Below, piece by piece: positions 52,793 through 61,144 of a stretch of DNA of 64,000 nt; position 1 is the first letter of the stretch; each line of letters starts with the position of its first letter. The stretch lies in contig NZ_BPIG01000006.1 of the NCBI RefSeq assembly GCF_026003995.1, forward strand, positions 33,423 through 97,422. Direction: 5' to 3'. The notes under the pieces are model-generated. The model was given only the letters and a program-made list of their open reading frames with translations, was not told the DNA's origin and did no database searches. This DNA is from Tepidiforma sp. GTDB taxonomy: Bacteria; Chloroflexota; Dehalococcoidia; Tepidiformales; Tepidiformaceae. Position numbers and translations under genes: made by a program.

Positions 52793-53160
52793 TCGACCGC
52801 ACCGCCGCCATCGGCCCCGCCGCCGCGCCGGCGCCCCGGCCGCAGCCGGCCGCTCCCCCCGCCCCGGCGGGCGCCGCATTCGGCGACCTCCTCCAGCGCG
52901 CGAGCGCCCGCCTCACGCTCTCGAACCACGCAGCGAAGCGCATCGAGCGCCGCGACCTCGGCCTCGATGCCCCGAAGCTCCAGCGCCTCGACGCCGCCAT
53001 CGACCGGGCCGCCAGCAAGGGCGCCCGCAGCACCGTCGTCATGCTCGACAACCTCGCCGTCATCGTCGATGTCCCCGGCCGCACGGTCGTGACCGCCCTC
53101 GACACCACCCGCGGAAAGGAGAACGTCTTCACGAACATCGATTCCGTCGTCATCGCCTAG
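52789..53160 (+). CDS. Flagellar operon protein of the TIGR02530 type
   Basis: 123 aa from GTG 52789. After a Pro/Ala-rich start, LSNHAAKRIERRDLGLDAPKLQRLDAAIDRAASKGARSTVVMLDNLAVIVDVPGRTVVTALDTTRGKENVFTNIDSVVI matches the small conserved protein that lies between flgD and flgE in many Gram-positive flagellar operons. Its function is not established; an adaptor role in hook assembly is inferred from position. Confidence 0.82.
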   Translation: MIDRTAAIGPAAAPAPRPQPAAPPAPAGAAFGDLLQRASARLTLSNHAAKRIERRDLGLDAPKLQRLDAAIDRAASKGARSTVVMLDNLAVIVDVPGRTVVTALDTTRGKENVFTNIDSVVIA

Positions 53161-53248
53161 GCAGTACCGGGCCGGTCCGCGCGTCGGAGGCCCGATCCCG
53201 CACCACCACCCACCTCAACCCCGGTAGCGAAAGGATCGAGTACCCACC

Positions 53249-54532
53249 ATGATGCGAGCCCTCTTCTCCGCCATCTCCGGCATGAAGAACCACATGGCCT
53301 TCATGGACGTCGTCGGCAACAACATCGCCAACGTCAACACCATCGCCTTCAAGTCCTCCCGCGTCACGTTCCAGGACATCCTCGGCCAGACCGTCAAGGG
53401 CGCGAGCAGCCCCCAGGCCGGCCGCGGCGGCACCAACCCCGCCCAGGTCGGCCTGGGCATGCAGCTCGGCGGCATCGACAACATCATGACCCAGGGCTCC
53501 CTCCAGAGCACCGGCAAACTCACCGACTTCGCCATCCAGGGCGACGGCTTCTTCGTCGTCTCCGACGGCACCCGCAACTTTTACACCCGCGACGGCGCCT
53601 TCGACATCGACGTCGCCGGCAACCTCGTCAACCCCGTCACCGGCCTCAAGGTCATGGGCTGGCGCGCCAACGCGATGGGCGTCGTCGATACCGACGGCCC
53701 GCTCGTGCCGCTCTCCATCCCGTTCGGCACCCGCATCAGCGCCCGCGCCACCAGCCAGGTCGTGATGGCCGGCAACCTCGACGCCGGCACCCCCACCTAC
53801 AACGCCGGCCCGCCCGCCACCGGCCTCGTCGGCTCCACCCTCACCGTCTACGACTCGCTGGGCAACGCCATCACCCTCAAGCTCGAGTTCCGCAAGAACG
53901 CCGCCGCCAACACGTGGGACGTCTTCGCCTTCTACGACGACGACGCGAACAACTCCACTCCCGACGTCCAGGTCACCCCGACGCCGGCCCAGCTCGTCTT
54001 CGACAACTCCAACGGCACGCTGCAGACCCCCGCGAACGGCCTGCTCAACTTCTCCCTCGCCACCCTGCCGAGCGACGCCCTGACGCCGCTCGCCTTCGAT
54101 ATCGACTTCTCGTCGCTCACCCAGTTCGCCGGCCAGAGCCAGCTCAACGTCTCCAGCCAGGACGGCGCCCCCGCCGGCGCCCTCGTCTCCTTCGCCGTCG
54201 GCTCGACCGGCGAAATCACCGGCATCTACTCCAACGGCGCCAACCAGGTCATCGGCCAGCTCGCGCTCGCCAGCTTCGTCAACTCCGGCGGCCTCCAGCG
54301 CATGGGCCAGAACCTCTGGTCGCCCAGCTCCAACTCCGGCGAACCGATCATCGGCGCGCCGAACACCAACGGCCGCGGCTCCGTCAGCACCGGCACCCTC
54401 GAGTCCTCCAACGTCGACCTCGCCCAGCAGTTCACCAGCGTCATCCTCGCCCAGCGCGGCTTCCAGTCCTCCTCCCGCGTCATCACCGCCGGCGACCAGA
54501 TGCTGCAGGACCTCGTCAACATCATCCGCTAA
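53249..54532 (+). CDS. flgE: Flagellar hook protein FlgE
   Basis: 427 aa. N-terminal rod/hook motif ALFSAISGMKNHMAFMDVVGNNIANVNTIAFKSSRVTFQDIL; C-terminal GTLESSNVDLAQQFTSVILAQRGFQSSSRVITAGDQMLQDLVNIIR. The central part is beta-rich. AAGGATCG precedes ATG 53249; the second ATG at 53252 is equally possible. Last gene of the flagellar run on this strand. Confidence 0.95.
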   Translation: MMRALFSAISGMKNHMAFMDVVGNNIANVNTIAFKSSRVTFQDILGQTVKGASSPQAGRGGTNPAQVGLGMQLGGIDNIMTQGSLQSTGKLTDFAIQGDGFFVVSDGTRNFYTRDGAFDIDVAGNLVNPVTGLKVMGWRANAMGVVDTDGPLVPLSIPFGTRISARATSQVVMAGNLDAGTPTYNAGPPATGLVGSTLTVYDSLGNAITLKLEFRKNAAANTWDVFAFYDDDANNSTPDVQVTPTPAQLVFDNSNGTLQTPANGLLNFSLATLPSDALTPLAFDIDFSSLTQFAGQSQLNVSSQDGAPAGALVSFAVGSTGEITGIYSNGANQVIGQLALASFVNSGGLQRMGQNLWSPSSNSGEPIIGAPNTNGRGSVSTGTLESSNVDLAQQFTSVILAQRGFQSSSRVITAGDQMLQDLVNIIR

Positions 54533-54587
54533 CCCTCGTTCCAGCCGGGGGCGGGCAGCCTCCCCCGCCCCCGGCCACCCCCACGCC

Positions 54588-55565
54588 ATGCGCCACTCCT
54601 CCCTCGGCCGCTTCAACCGCTTCGCCAGCCTCGCCGTCCTCCCGGTGATGCTCCTGGCGATTCTCGCGTTTTCGCGGCAGGCCCAGCGCCAGCCCGCCGT
54701 GCCCGCTCCCGCCGAGGGCATCCTCGCCGTCGCCAGCCTCCGCAGCGGCCAGCTCACGCTCTTCGACCTCGCCCGCGGCGAAACCCGCACCCTCGCCCTC
54801 CCGGCAGCGCCCCACGAGCTGGAAGTCCGCGCCGGCCGTCTCTACGCCACGCTCACCCGCGCCGATGCGCTCGTCGAACTCGACCCGCGCGCCCCCGGCA
54901 TCCTCCGCCGCGTGGTCCTCCCCGGCCGGCCCCACGGCCTCGCCCTCGACCCGGCGGCTGGCGTCCTCTACGTCACGCTCGACGACGCGAACGCGCTCGT
55001 CGCGCTCGATGCCGCCTCCCTCGCCGAAATCGCGCGCTGGCCGACCGGCGAAACCCCCCACGCCGTCGCCCTCGCCGGCGGCGTCCCCCACGTCGCCGCC
55101 GCCCGCGCGGGCCGCGTCGAAGCGGTTCGGCCATCCGGCGGTGCGGCCGCCGAGGCCGGCCGCCTCCCGGAAAGCCTCGCTGCTGCCGATGGGCTCCTGC
55201 TCGCCGCCGACTACCTCGGCGGCACCCTCTCCCTGTTCGAACCGGTCACCCTCGAGCCGCGCGGCGCCATCCCCCTCGGGGGCGGCCCGGTCCGCATCCT
55301 CGACCTCGGGGACGGGACCGCCGCCGTCGCGCTGCAGGAAGCCGGCCAGGTCGCCGTCGTCGACCTCGCCCGCCGCGAGGTCGTCCGCCGCCTCGACGTC
55401 ACGCCCCGGCCCGACGGCCTCTGCCGCTCGCCCTCCGGCCGCTACCTCGCCGTTGCTTCGAACGGCGCCGGCACCGTCACGGTCTTCGACACCGCCACGT
55501 GGCGCATCGCCGCCCGCTACACGGTTCCCGAGGGCCCCGGTGCCTGCGCCTGGCTCGCCGATTGA
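54588..55565 (+). CDS. YncE-like beta-propeller protein with signal anchor
   Basis: 325 aa. An N-terminal hydrophobic segment (FASLAVLPVMLLAILAF) anchors or exports it. About seven blade repeats follow (LYATLTRADALVELDPRA, LYVTLDDANALVALDAAS, LLLAADYLGGTLSLFEPV, LAVASNGAGTVTVFDTATW), as in the YVTN/lactonase-like family. No catalytic residues are assigned. Function unknown. Confidence 0.8.
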   Translation: MRHSSLGRFNRFASLAVLPVMLLAILAFSRQAQRQPAVPAPAEGILAVASLRSGQLTLFDLARGETRTLALPAAPHELEVRAGRLYATLTRADALVELDPRAPGILRRVVLPGRPHGLALDPAAGVLYVTLDDANALVALDAASLAEIARWPTGETPHAVALAGGVPHVAAARAGRVEAVRPSGGAAAEAGRLPESLAAADGLLLAADYLGGTLSLFEPVTLEPRGAIPLGGGPVRILDLGDGTAAVALQEAGQVAVVDLARREVVRRLDVTPRPDGLCRSPSGRYLAVASNGAGTVTVFDTATWRIAARYTVPEGPGACAWLAD

Positions 55566-55589
55566 CCGCCTGGCCGCCGCGGGCGCACC

Positions 55590-56030
55590 ATGGCCCCTAT
55601 CCACCGTGCGGTGATGGGGATGATCGTCGGCCAGCGCTGCCGGCTCGGCGGCCGCTTCTCGAAATGCTCCGAGCTCGCCGAAGAGACCTGCCAGTACTGC
55701 GGCCGGCCGTTCTGCGCCCGCCACACCTACTACCGCGAAGGCCACGAAGCCGTCTGCACCGCCAGCCGCTGCCGCGCCAAGCGCGATGACCTCGTCGCCT
55801 ACCAGGCCTACCGCGCCGCCGTGGCCGCCCGCAACCGGGCCGGCCTCTGCGGCATCGAGGGCTGCGGCCCGCATCCGGCCCACGAATGCTCGCTCTGCCG
55901 CGGCCACTTCTGCGGCGACCACATCCGCGAGCGCATGTACCCCTTCCGCCAGGGCTGGGTCACCATCGAGCGCCCCGCTTCCGTCTGCGCCCGCTGCTGG
56001 GAACGCCGCAAAATCTGGCGCGGCGCCTGA
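55590..56030 (+). CDS. Cys/His-rich double zinc-finger protein, AN1-like
   Basis: 146 aa. Two similar modules. The first is C26-x7-C34-x2-C37-x4-C42-x2-H45-x6-H52-x3-C56. The second is C87-x4-C92-x7-C100-x2-C103-x4-C108-x2-H111. A final C133-x2-C136 pair closes the protein. The spacing recalls AN1-type zinc fingers known mainly from eukaryotes and archaea. Starts at M9 or M11 are possible. No named bacterial family recognised. Confidence 0.65.
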   Translation: MAPIHRAVMGMIVGQRCRLGGRFSKCSELAEETCQYCGRPFCARHTYYREGHEAVCTASRCRAKRDDLVAYQAYRAAVAARNRAGLCGIEGCGPHPAHECSLCRGHFCGDHIRERMYPFRQGWVTIERPASVCARCWERRKIWRGA

Positions 56031-56055
56031 ACTCGGGCCTGCCCCGCCCCCGTGC

Positions 56056-56061
56056 TACCAT
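56056..56061 (+). promoter_or_regulatory. -10 element TACCAT, predicted leaderless start
   Basis: TACCAT ends 7 bases before ATG 56069. Confidence 0.45.
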
Positions 56062-56068
56062 CGACACG

Positions 56069-56845
56069 ATGTCCACCGCCGGCGGCCCGGCTCCCGTCCT
56101 CGAAGGCGACCTCCTCGACGGCCGCCCGCTTCCCGCGCCCGACGAAGTCATCCTCCGCATGCGCCAGGCCATCGCCGGCGGCCAGCACTGGTTCGAAGCC
56201 CTTCTCGACGCCGTCGCCCGCTGGCGCATCCCCGAGGAGGTCGTCGCCGGCCGCCGCTACCGCTACCTCATCGCCGGCGAAGCGTTCGACTGGCTCCTCC
56301 TCGCTGAGCGCCTCCTCGATGAGGCGGCCGACCTCGTCCCGGCGGCCGCGCGCGACGCCCTCCTCTGGCAGAACCGCTGGCCCGCCGATATCGACATCGA
56401 CGACGGCGAGTTCGCCCGCCGCATCGGCCCTGCCAAGCACAGCGCTCACCTCAACTACCTCTACGGCGTCCTCGTCGAAGAAGCCCTCCAGCTCTCCGTC
56501 GAAGAAGAGATCCACAAGGAGGTCCGGAGCCGCGTCTGGGGCTTCGACGAGCGCGTCGACGAGACCATGTACCAGCGCATCTACGGCAAGTCGCGCGATG
56601 AGCTGCTCGCCCTCCACTACCAGGAGACGGGCAGTCTCCTTACCGGCGACGTCGCCCTCGACGACTGGAAGGCGTTCACTTACTGGCTCTTCAAGCGCCG
56701 CCTGAAATCGCAGGATCGCGCCCGCGTCGCCAGCGACACGCGCAAGGGCCTCGCCCAGCTCACGCGGATGGAGCTCGCGGTGAGCGAGCGGCGGTTCGGC
56801 GCCCGGCTGGATGACGCCGATTTCGCCGCCCGCTACTCTGCCTGA
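56069..56845 (+). CDS. Conserved-looking hypothetical protein, helical, unknown function
   Basis: 258 aa, no signal peptide or membrane segment. It is rich in Arg, Asp, Glu and Trp, with segments such as YRYLIAGEAFDWLLLAERLLDEAADLVP and HSAHLNYLYGVLVEEALQLSVEEEIHKEVRSRVWGFDERVDETMYQRIYGKSRDELLALHYQETG that look like a soluble helical bundle. The frame is unbroken and codon use fits the neighbours. I do not recognise a family. Confidence 0.7.
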   Translation: MSTAGGPAPVLEGDLLDGRPLPAPDEVILRMRQAIAGGQHWFEALLDAVARWRIPEEVVAGRRYRYLIAGEAFDWLLLAERLLDEAADLVPAAARDALLWQNRWPADIDIDDGEFARRIGPAKHSAHLNYLYGVLVEEALQLSVEEEIHKEVRSRVWGFDERVDETMYQRIYGKSRDELLALHYQETGSLLTGDVALDDWKAFTYWLFKRRLKSQDRARVASDTRKGLAQLTRMELAVSERRFGARLDDADFAARYSA

Positions 56846-56863
56846 GGCCGCACTCCCGTCCGG

Positions 56864-57655
56864 CTACCGCCCCTGCCAGTTCGGGGCTCGCTTCTCTGCG
56901 AACGCCCGCGGCCCCTCGAGCGCGTCCTCGCTCGTCCGCCGCCGCATCTCCCACTCGTACCGCTGCGCCCCCGCCTCCTCGAGGCTCAGGTGCAGGCCGC
57001 GCATCGCGGCTTCCTTCGTCGCCCGCACCGAGAGCGGCGCGCACGCGAGGATGTCCTCCACCCACCGCTCGACCGCGCCGTCCAGTTCGTGCAGCGGCAC
57101 CACCTCGTTCACGAGCCCCAGCTCTGCGGCCCGCTTCGCCGGGATGTGCCGGCCCGTGAGCATGTAGCCCATCGCGATCTTGAGCGGCAGCTGCCGCGGC
57201 AGCCGGTGGACGCCCATCGCGCCGGCGATGAGCCCCCGCCGCGGCTCGGGAAGCCCCAGCTCCGCGTGCTCCGCCGCCACGATGATGTCGCAGGCGAGCG
57301 CCATTTCGAGCCCGCCCCCGAGCGCGAAGCCGTTCACCCGCGCGATGATCGGCTTGAACAGGTCGTACCGGTTCGTGATGCCGCCGAAGCCGCCCTTCGG
57401 CCATGCGAGGTTCGGCCGCTGCTCCTTCGGCAGCCGCGAGACCTCCGCCGTGTACTTCAGGTCGTTCCCCGCCGAAAACGCGCGGTCGCCCTCGCCCGTC
57501 AGCACCGCGATCCATGCGTCGTCGTCCGCCGCGAACTGGTCCCACGCCTGGTCCAGCTCATGGCTGGCCGGCGGATGCAGCGCGTTCATCACCTCCGGCC
57601 GCGTGATCGTGATGGTCACGACGTGGCCCTTCTTCTCGTACCGGCAAAACTCCAC
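56864..57655 (-). CDS. Enoyl-CoA hydratase/isomerase family protein
   Basis: 263 aa from GTG 57655. Crotonase fold: VTITITRPEVMNALHPPASHELDQAWDQFAADDDAWIAVLTGEGDRAFSAGNDLKY and INGFALGGGLEMALACDIIVAAEHAELGLPEPRRGLI, where the oxyanion-hole residues and the hydratase glutamate (in LPEPRRGL) are present. AAGGAGAG before the GTG is a strong ribosome binding site. Fits beta-oxidation with the acyl-CoA genes in this window. Confidence 0.9.
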   Translation of the reverse strand: MEFCRYEKKGHVVTITITRPEVMNALHPPASHELDQAWDQFAADDDAWIAVLTGEGDRAFSAGNDLKYTAEVSRLPKEQRPNLAWPKGGFGGITNRYDLFKPIIARVNGFALGGGLEMALACDIIVAAEHAELGLPEPRRGLIAGAMGVHRLPRQLPLKIAMGYMLTGRHIPAKRAAELGLVNEVVPLHELDGAVERWVEDILACAPLSVRATKEAAMRGLHLSLEEAGAQRYEWEMRRRTSEDALEGPRAFAEKRAPNWQGR

Positions 57656-57724
57656 GGGTCTCTCCTTCCGGGTCGGGGTGCCCCGCCATTCTGGCCGGTC
57701 GGGCGGCCGCCCGCAAAAGGTCCC

Positions 57725-58627
57725 TTAGCCGGCCTCCCGCTCATCGCCGGCGGGCGCGTAGGCCGGCTCATCTGCGGCGTCCGCCGGCAGGCCGGCGACC
57801 CGCCGCTCCAGCAGCTCGAGCCCCCACGCGGCAGCGACCAGCGCCAGCCCCGCCCCGGCGACGATGGCGCCGTTCCGCGTCCCTGCCGAGACCCCTGCCT
57901 GGACGATCGTCCGGAGGTCGGACATGAACGGGTCGCTCCCGCCGAACTGCCCCGCGATAGCCCACGCCGCAAGGCTGAGGGCAGCGGCGCCGACACCCCC
58001 GAGCGCCGCCGCGGCTGCGGGCGCCCGCAGCCGGCTCCATCCCGTCGAAAGCGCGGCGAGCAGCGCCGCGAGCACCGCCGTCGCCGCCGCCAGCACCGCC
58101 GCCGCTGCCCCCGCCCGCTCGTGCGTCGGCGCCGACAGCTGGCCCGCCATCAGCTCCAGCAGCCCGTCGATCGAAAGCCGGTCGATCGACTGCGCGCCCG
58201 TCAGGTCGAACGCCCGCAGTCCCTCGGCGTAGACGAGCGCCGCCGAGCGGTCCAGCAGCATCGTCCGCAGCCCGGCATCGTTCGCGCCGCGCACCTCGCG
58301 CGCCTCCAGCGCGATCGGCAGCGGGTAGCCCGGCAGCTCGAGCACGCCCTCCTGCCGCGCCGCCGCCTCCCGCAGTTCCGGCCCCTCTTCTGCGAGGAAC
58401 CGGTCGACCTCCGTCAGGCTCGCGATCGCGCTCCGCAGCATCGGCAGCGCCGTCGCCTCGCCCGTCACCTGCCACGCGCTCACGCTCAGCACCATCCCAA
58501 AGGCAGCGAGCGCGAGCAGCACCGCGACCAGCGACCGGCGACCCTCGCCGGGCGCGGCCACCTCCGCGAACAGCCGCTCCCGCACCTGCGGCTCCGCGCC
58601 GAACGCGTCCGGGCCCCGCCCGCTCAC
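57725..58627 (-). CDS. Membrane protein with large extracytoplasmic loop, unknown function
   Basis: 300 aa from GTG 58627, overlapping the RDD gene stop by 4 bases. One TM (SLVAVLLALAAFGMVLSVSAW), an external loop of about 120 residues (ALPMLRSAIASLTEVDRFLAEEGPELREAAARQEGVLELPG ...), then three further TM helices and a cytoplasmic tail with negative charge. The external loop resembles a four-helix receptor domain but no family is recognised. It is translationally coupled to the RDD protein. Confidence 0.6.
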   Translation of the reverse strand: MSGRGPDAFGAEPQVRERLFAEVAAPGEGRRSLVAVLLALAAFGMVLSVSAWQVTGEATALPMLRSAIASLTEVDRFLAEEGPELREAAARQEGVLELPGYPLPIALEAREVRGANDAGLRTMLLDRSAALVYAEGLRAFDLTGAQSIDRLSIDGLLELMAGQLSAPTHERAGAAAAVLAAATAVLAALLAALSTGWSRLRAPAAAAALGGVGAAALSLAAWAIAGQFGGSDPFMSDLRTIVQAGVSAGTRNGAIVAGAGLALVAAAWGLELLERRVAGLPADAADEPAYAPAGDEREAG

Positions 58628-59202
58628 ACCAGCCGCACCACGATCGTGCCGGCCAGCCGGTCGTGCAGCGTCCGCCGGTGCCGGTCGAACGCTGCCCACA
58701 GGATGCCCAGCGCCGCCAGCACGAACGCAATCGCGAGCGCCGCCCCCGCCAGCAGCGTCGATTCCCGCAGTGCGTACGCCGCCACGATGCCCGCGCCTGC
58801 GAGCAGGACATAAAACAGCTGGCCGATGACCCGCGCCATCGCCCCCAGCACGCCCAGCGGCCGCCCGTCCGACCGCACCACCATCAGCTGCATCACCGCC
58901 GCGCCGACCGTCTGTCCCTTCCACGCGAGCCCGATGAAGAAGTACAGCAGCAGCGCTACCGGGATGAGCCCGACGCACACCCAGAAGGCTGAAAGCGCCG
59001 TCGACGACGGCTCGACCCGCTCGAAATCCGACGAAATCAGCACGATGAGCGACCCCGCCGTCACGAACAGCGAGGCGATGATGAACAGCACGAGCACGTC
59101 CAGCGCCCCGGCTGCGACGCGCGATTCGAACGAGGCGTAGTGGAGCCGGTAGGCTGGCCGCCGGCCCTCGCCGCGGGTGTCCATCGTCGCTTCCGCGCCC
59201 AT
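58624..59202 (-). CDS. RDD family membrane protein
   Basis: 192 aa from ATG 59202. RDD pattern: ASFESRVAAGALDVLVLFIIASLF, GLAWKGQTVGAAVMQLMVVRSDGRPLG, DRHRRTLHDRLAGTIVVRL. Three to four TM helices. Minus-strand TAGACT 7 bases upstream supports the start. Some RDD proteins act in ion transport; most are unassigned. Confidence 0.88.
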   Translation of the reverse strand: MGAEATMDTRGEGRRPAYRLHYASFESRVAAGALDVLVLFIIASLFVTAGSLIVLISSDFERVEPSSTALSAFWVCVGLIPVALLLYFFIGLAWKGQTVGAAVMQLMVVRSDGRPLGVLGAMARVIGQLFYVLLAGAGIVAAYALRESTLLAGAALAIAFVLAALGILWAAFDRHRRTLHDRLAGTIVVRLV

Positions 59203-59209
59203 CCCCGCC

Positions 59210-59215
59210 AGTCTA
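59210..59215 (-). promoter_or_regulatory. -10 element TAGACT for RDD operon
   Basis: Minus-strand TAGACT lies 7 bases before ATG 59202, predicting a leaderless mRNA. Confidence 0.5.
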
Positions 59216-59269
59216 CGACGGCCCGGGTAAGGCGGTAGCGCCTTCACCCGGCCTCCCCGGCCCGCACGG

Positions 59270-59275
59270 TACAGT
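59270..59275 (+). promoter_or_regulatory. -10 element TACAGT, predicted leaderless start
   Basis: TACAGT ends 6 bases before ATG 59282. Confidence 0.5.
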
Positions 59276-59281
59276 TACCGT

Positions 59282-60523
59282 ATGGCCGCCTCAACGGTCT
59301 CCGCCGGCCCGCCGGCCGTCTTCGAGCCGTGGCGGCCCCATGGCTGGCTCCTCGCGTTCACCCTCGCCGGCGTCCTCGGCATCGTCATCGGGCTCGGCAT
59401 CGCCCTCTTCGCGCCCCGCGGCGAGTTCGCGGGCGAGCGCTACCACCTCTGGCGCTGGCAGGCCGAAACCTTCGTGCCCACCCTCGCCCGCATCGCCGGC
59501 ATCGGCCCCGAACCCGCCGAAGCCGCCAGCGACGAGGCCGTCCGCCGCTACTTCGCCCTCACCTCGCAGCTCCGCGCCGAAGCCGCGCAACCGAACCCCG
59601 ACCTCGCCCTCATCGCCGCCCTCGAAAACGAGCGCGCCACTTACGAAAACGACGTCGAGCGCTTCGTCTCCAGCGCCCTGACGGAGGTCATCGCGACCGC
59701 CGGGCTCCAGCGTCCGCTCCCGCTCTTCACCGGCGTGACCATCACGTGGCCGCCGGTCGCGTTCGAGCTCGCCAGCCCGCCGCGCCTGCTCGTCCGCTCC
59801 CCGCGCGACCGCATCGAGCGGGCCGGCGATACGCTCCTCCAGCCCGGCCTCACCCTCGCCGATATCGAGCGCATCGAGGCGCAGGCCGACACGGCCGATA
59901 CCGTCTCGATCGTCGTCTCGCTCGGCGGGCTCGCCGCCTACCCTGCCATCGTCCGCGATGACCGGACCTACGCCAGCGTCCTCGAGACCGCCGCCCACGA
60001 ATGGGTCCACCACTACCTCGCCTTCTACCCCCTCGGCCAGCAGTGGGGCAAAGGCGGCGACGCCGAGGTGCTGAACGAAACCGTCGCCTCCATCGCCGGG
60101 CGCGAACTCGCCCGCCTCGTCATGCTCCGCCACCCCATCGACTTCCCGCCCGGCGAAGACGGCAGCGCGCCGCCCGCCGGCCGCAACCCGGACATCGATT
60201 TCAGCGCCGAGATGCGCAGCCTCCGCCGCGCCGTCGACGACCTCCTCGCGCAGGGCCGCGTCGCCGAAGCCGAGCAGCTGATGGAGCAAAAGCGGCAGGA
60301 GCTCGCCGCCAACGGCATCGTCATCCGCAAGATCAACCAGGCCTACTTCGCCTTCTACGGCACCTACGCCGATAGCCCCCAGTCCTCCAACCCCATCGGC
60401 CCGCTGTTCGAAACCCTCTGGGCGAAGACCAACGACGTCGGCGAGTTCCTCCGCCTCGCGCGCGGCATCACCAGCCGCGAGCAGCTCGAGCAGCTCGTCG
60501 CCGCGCTCGGGGGCGCACCGTGA
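59282..60523 (+). CDS. Membrane-anchored HExxH metallopeptidase-like protein
   Basis: 413 aa. An N-terminal TM segment (WLLAFTLAGVLGIVIGLGIALFA), an external domain, and a gluzincin-like site: H239-E240-W-V-H243 in TAAHEWVHHYLAFYPLG and a downstream glutamate in NETVASIAG (E266) as probable third ligand. The C-terminal third is helical. I do not recognise a named peptidase family, so the activity is inferred from the HExxH-x22-E pattern. VanZ overlaps its 3' end by 4 bases. Confidence 0.68.
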   Translation: MAASTVSAGPPAVFEPWRPHGWLLAFTLAGVLGIVIGLGIALFAPRGEFAGERYHLWRWQAETFVPTLARIAGIGPEPAEAASDEAVRRYFALTSQLRAEAAQPNPDLALIAALENERATYENDVERFVSSALTEVIATAGLQRPLPLFTGVTITWPPVAFELASPPRLLVRSPRDRIERAGDTLLQPGLTLADIERIEAQADTADTVSIVVSLGGLAAYPAIVRDDRTYASVLETAAHEWVHHYLAFYPLGQQWGKGGDAEVLNETVASIAGRELARLVMLRHPIDFPPGEDGSAPPAGRNPDIDFSAEMRSLRRAVDDLLAQGRVAEAEQLMEQKRQELAANGIVIRKINQAYFAFYGTYADSPQSSNPIGPLFETLWAKTNDVGEFLRLARGITSREQLEQLVAALGGAP

Positions 60524-60945
60524 GCCGCGCCGCCCGTCCGTGGCTTCTCGGCCTCGTCGCCTGGGCCGCCGTCATCTTCACCCTCTCCAGCTTCCCGAAC
60601 CCGCCCGGCCCGCGCGTCACCGAGCCCCGCGCCGTCGTCGCCCACGTTGCCTTTTACGCCGTGCTCGGCTACCTCGCGGTCCGCTGGCTCGCCGCGTGGC
60701 GCGGCACCGCCGGCCTGCCGGTCGCAGCCGCCGCCTGGCTCCTCGCCGTCGCCTACGGCATCTCCGATGAGGTCCACCAGGCCTTCGTGCCGAACCGCCA
60801 CGCCTCGGCGCTCGACGTGCTCGCCGATGCCGCCGGGGCTGCGCTGGGCGTCGCCCTCGGCACCCGGCATGCGGCGCGGCAGGTTCCCCGCCTCAGCCGA
60901 ACAGCGGCCCCCCGGGATCCAGCACCGAACCGTCCAGCGCGATGA
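60520..60945 (+). CDS. VanZ-like family protein
   Basis: 141 aa from GTG 60520. Four TM helices with the VanZ pattern IFTLSSFPNPPGPRV, HVAFYAVLGYLAVRWL and AVAYGISDEVHQAFVPNRHASALDVLADAAGAALGV. In glycopeptide-resistance clusters VanZ gives low-level teicoplanin resistance; most homologues are of unknown function. Its last 53 bases overlap a convergent small gene. Confidence 0.88.
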   Translation: MSRAARPWLLGLVAWAAVIFTLSSFPNPPGPRVTEPRAVVAHVAFYAVLGYLAVRWLAAWRGTAGLPVAAAAWLLAVAYGISDEVHQAFVPNRHASALDVLADAAGAALGVALGTRHAARQVPRLSRTAAPRDPAPNRPAR

Positions 60946-61114
60946 CCGCCGGCCGCTCCTCGCAGTAGCCCTCGTTCTCGCACTTGTCGAACACGAACGC
61001 CCTGCGCTTCTTATCGAACTGGATCTTCCACGTGCCGATGACCGGGCTGCCCGGCCCCTCCTCCCGCGCCCGTTCGAGGATGGCGATCAGCGCGGCGATC
61101 TCTTCGCGTCCCAT
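60893..61114 (-). CDS. Small hypothetical protein
   Basis: 73 aa. GTWKIQFDKKRRAFVFDKCENEGYCEERPAVIALDGSVLDPGG has two cysteines (C-x6-C) and an acidic middle. AGGGAG precedes the ATG. No family recognised. It overlaps the 3' end of the VanZ gene by 53 bases, so one of the two C-termini is unusual or the overlap is real. Confidence 0.5.
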   Translation of the reverse strand: MGREEIAALIAILERAREEGPGSPVIGTWKIQFDKKRRAFVFDKCENEGYCEERPAVIALDGSVLDPGGPLFG

Positions 61115-61144
61115 AGCGGCTCCCTTCGTGCGTTCCCCGAAAGC

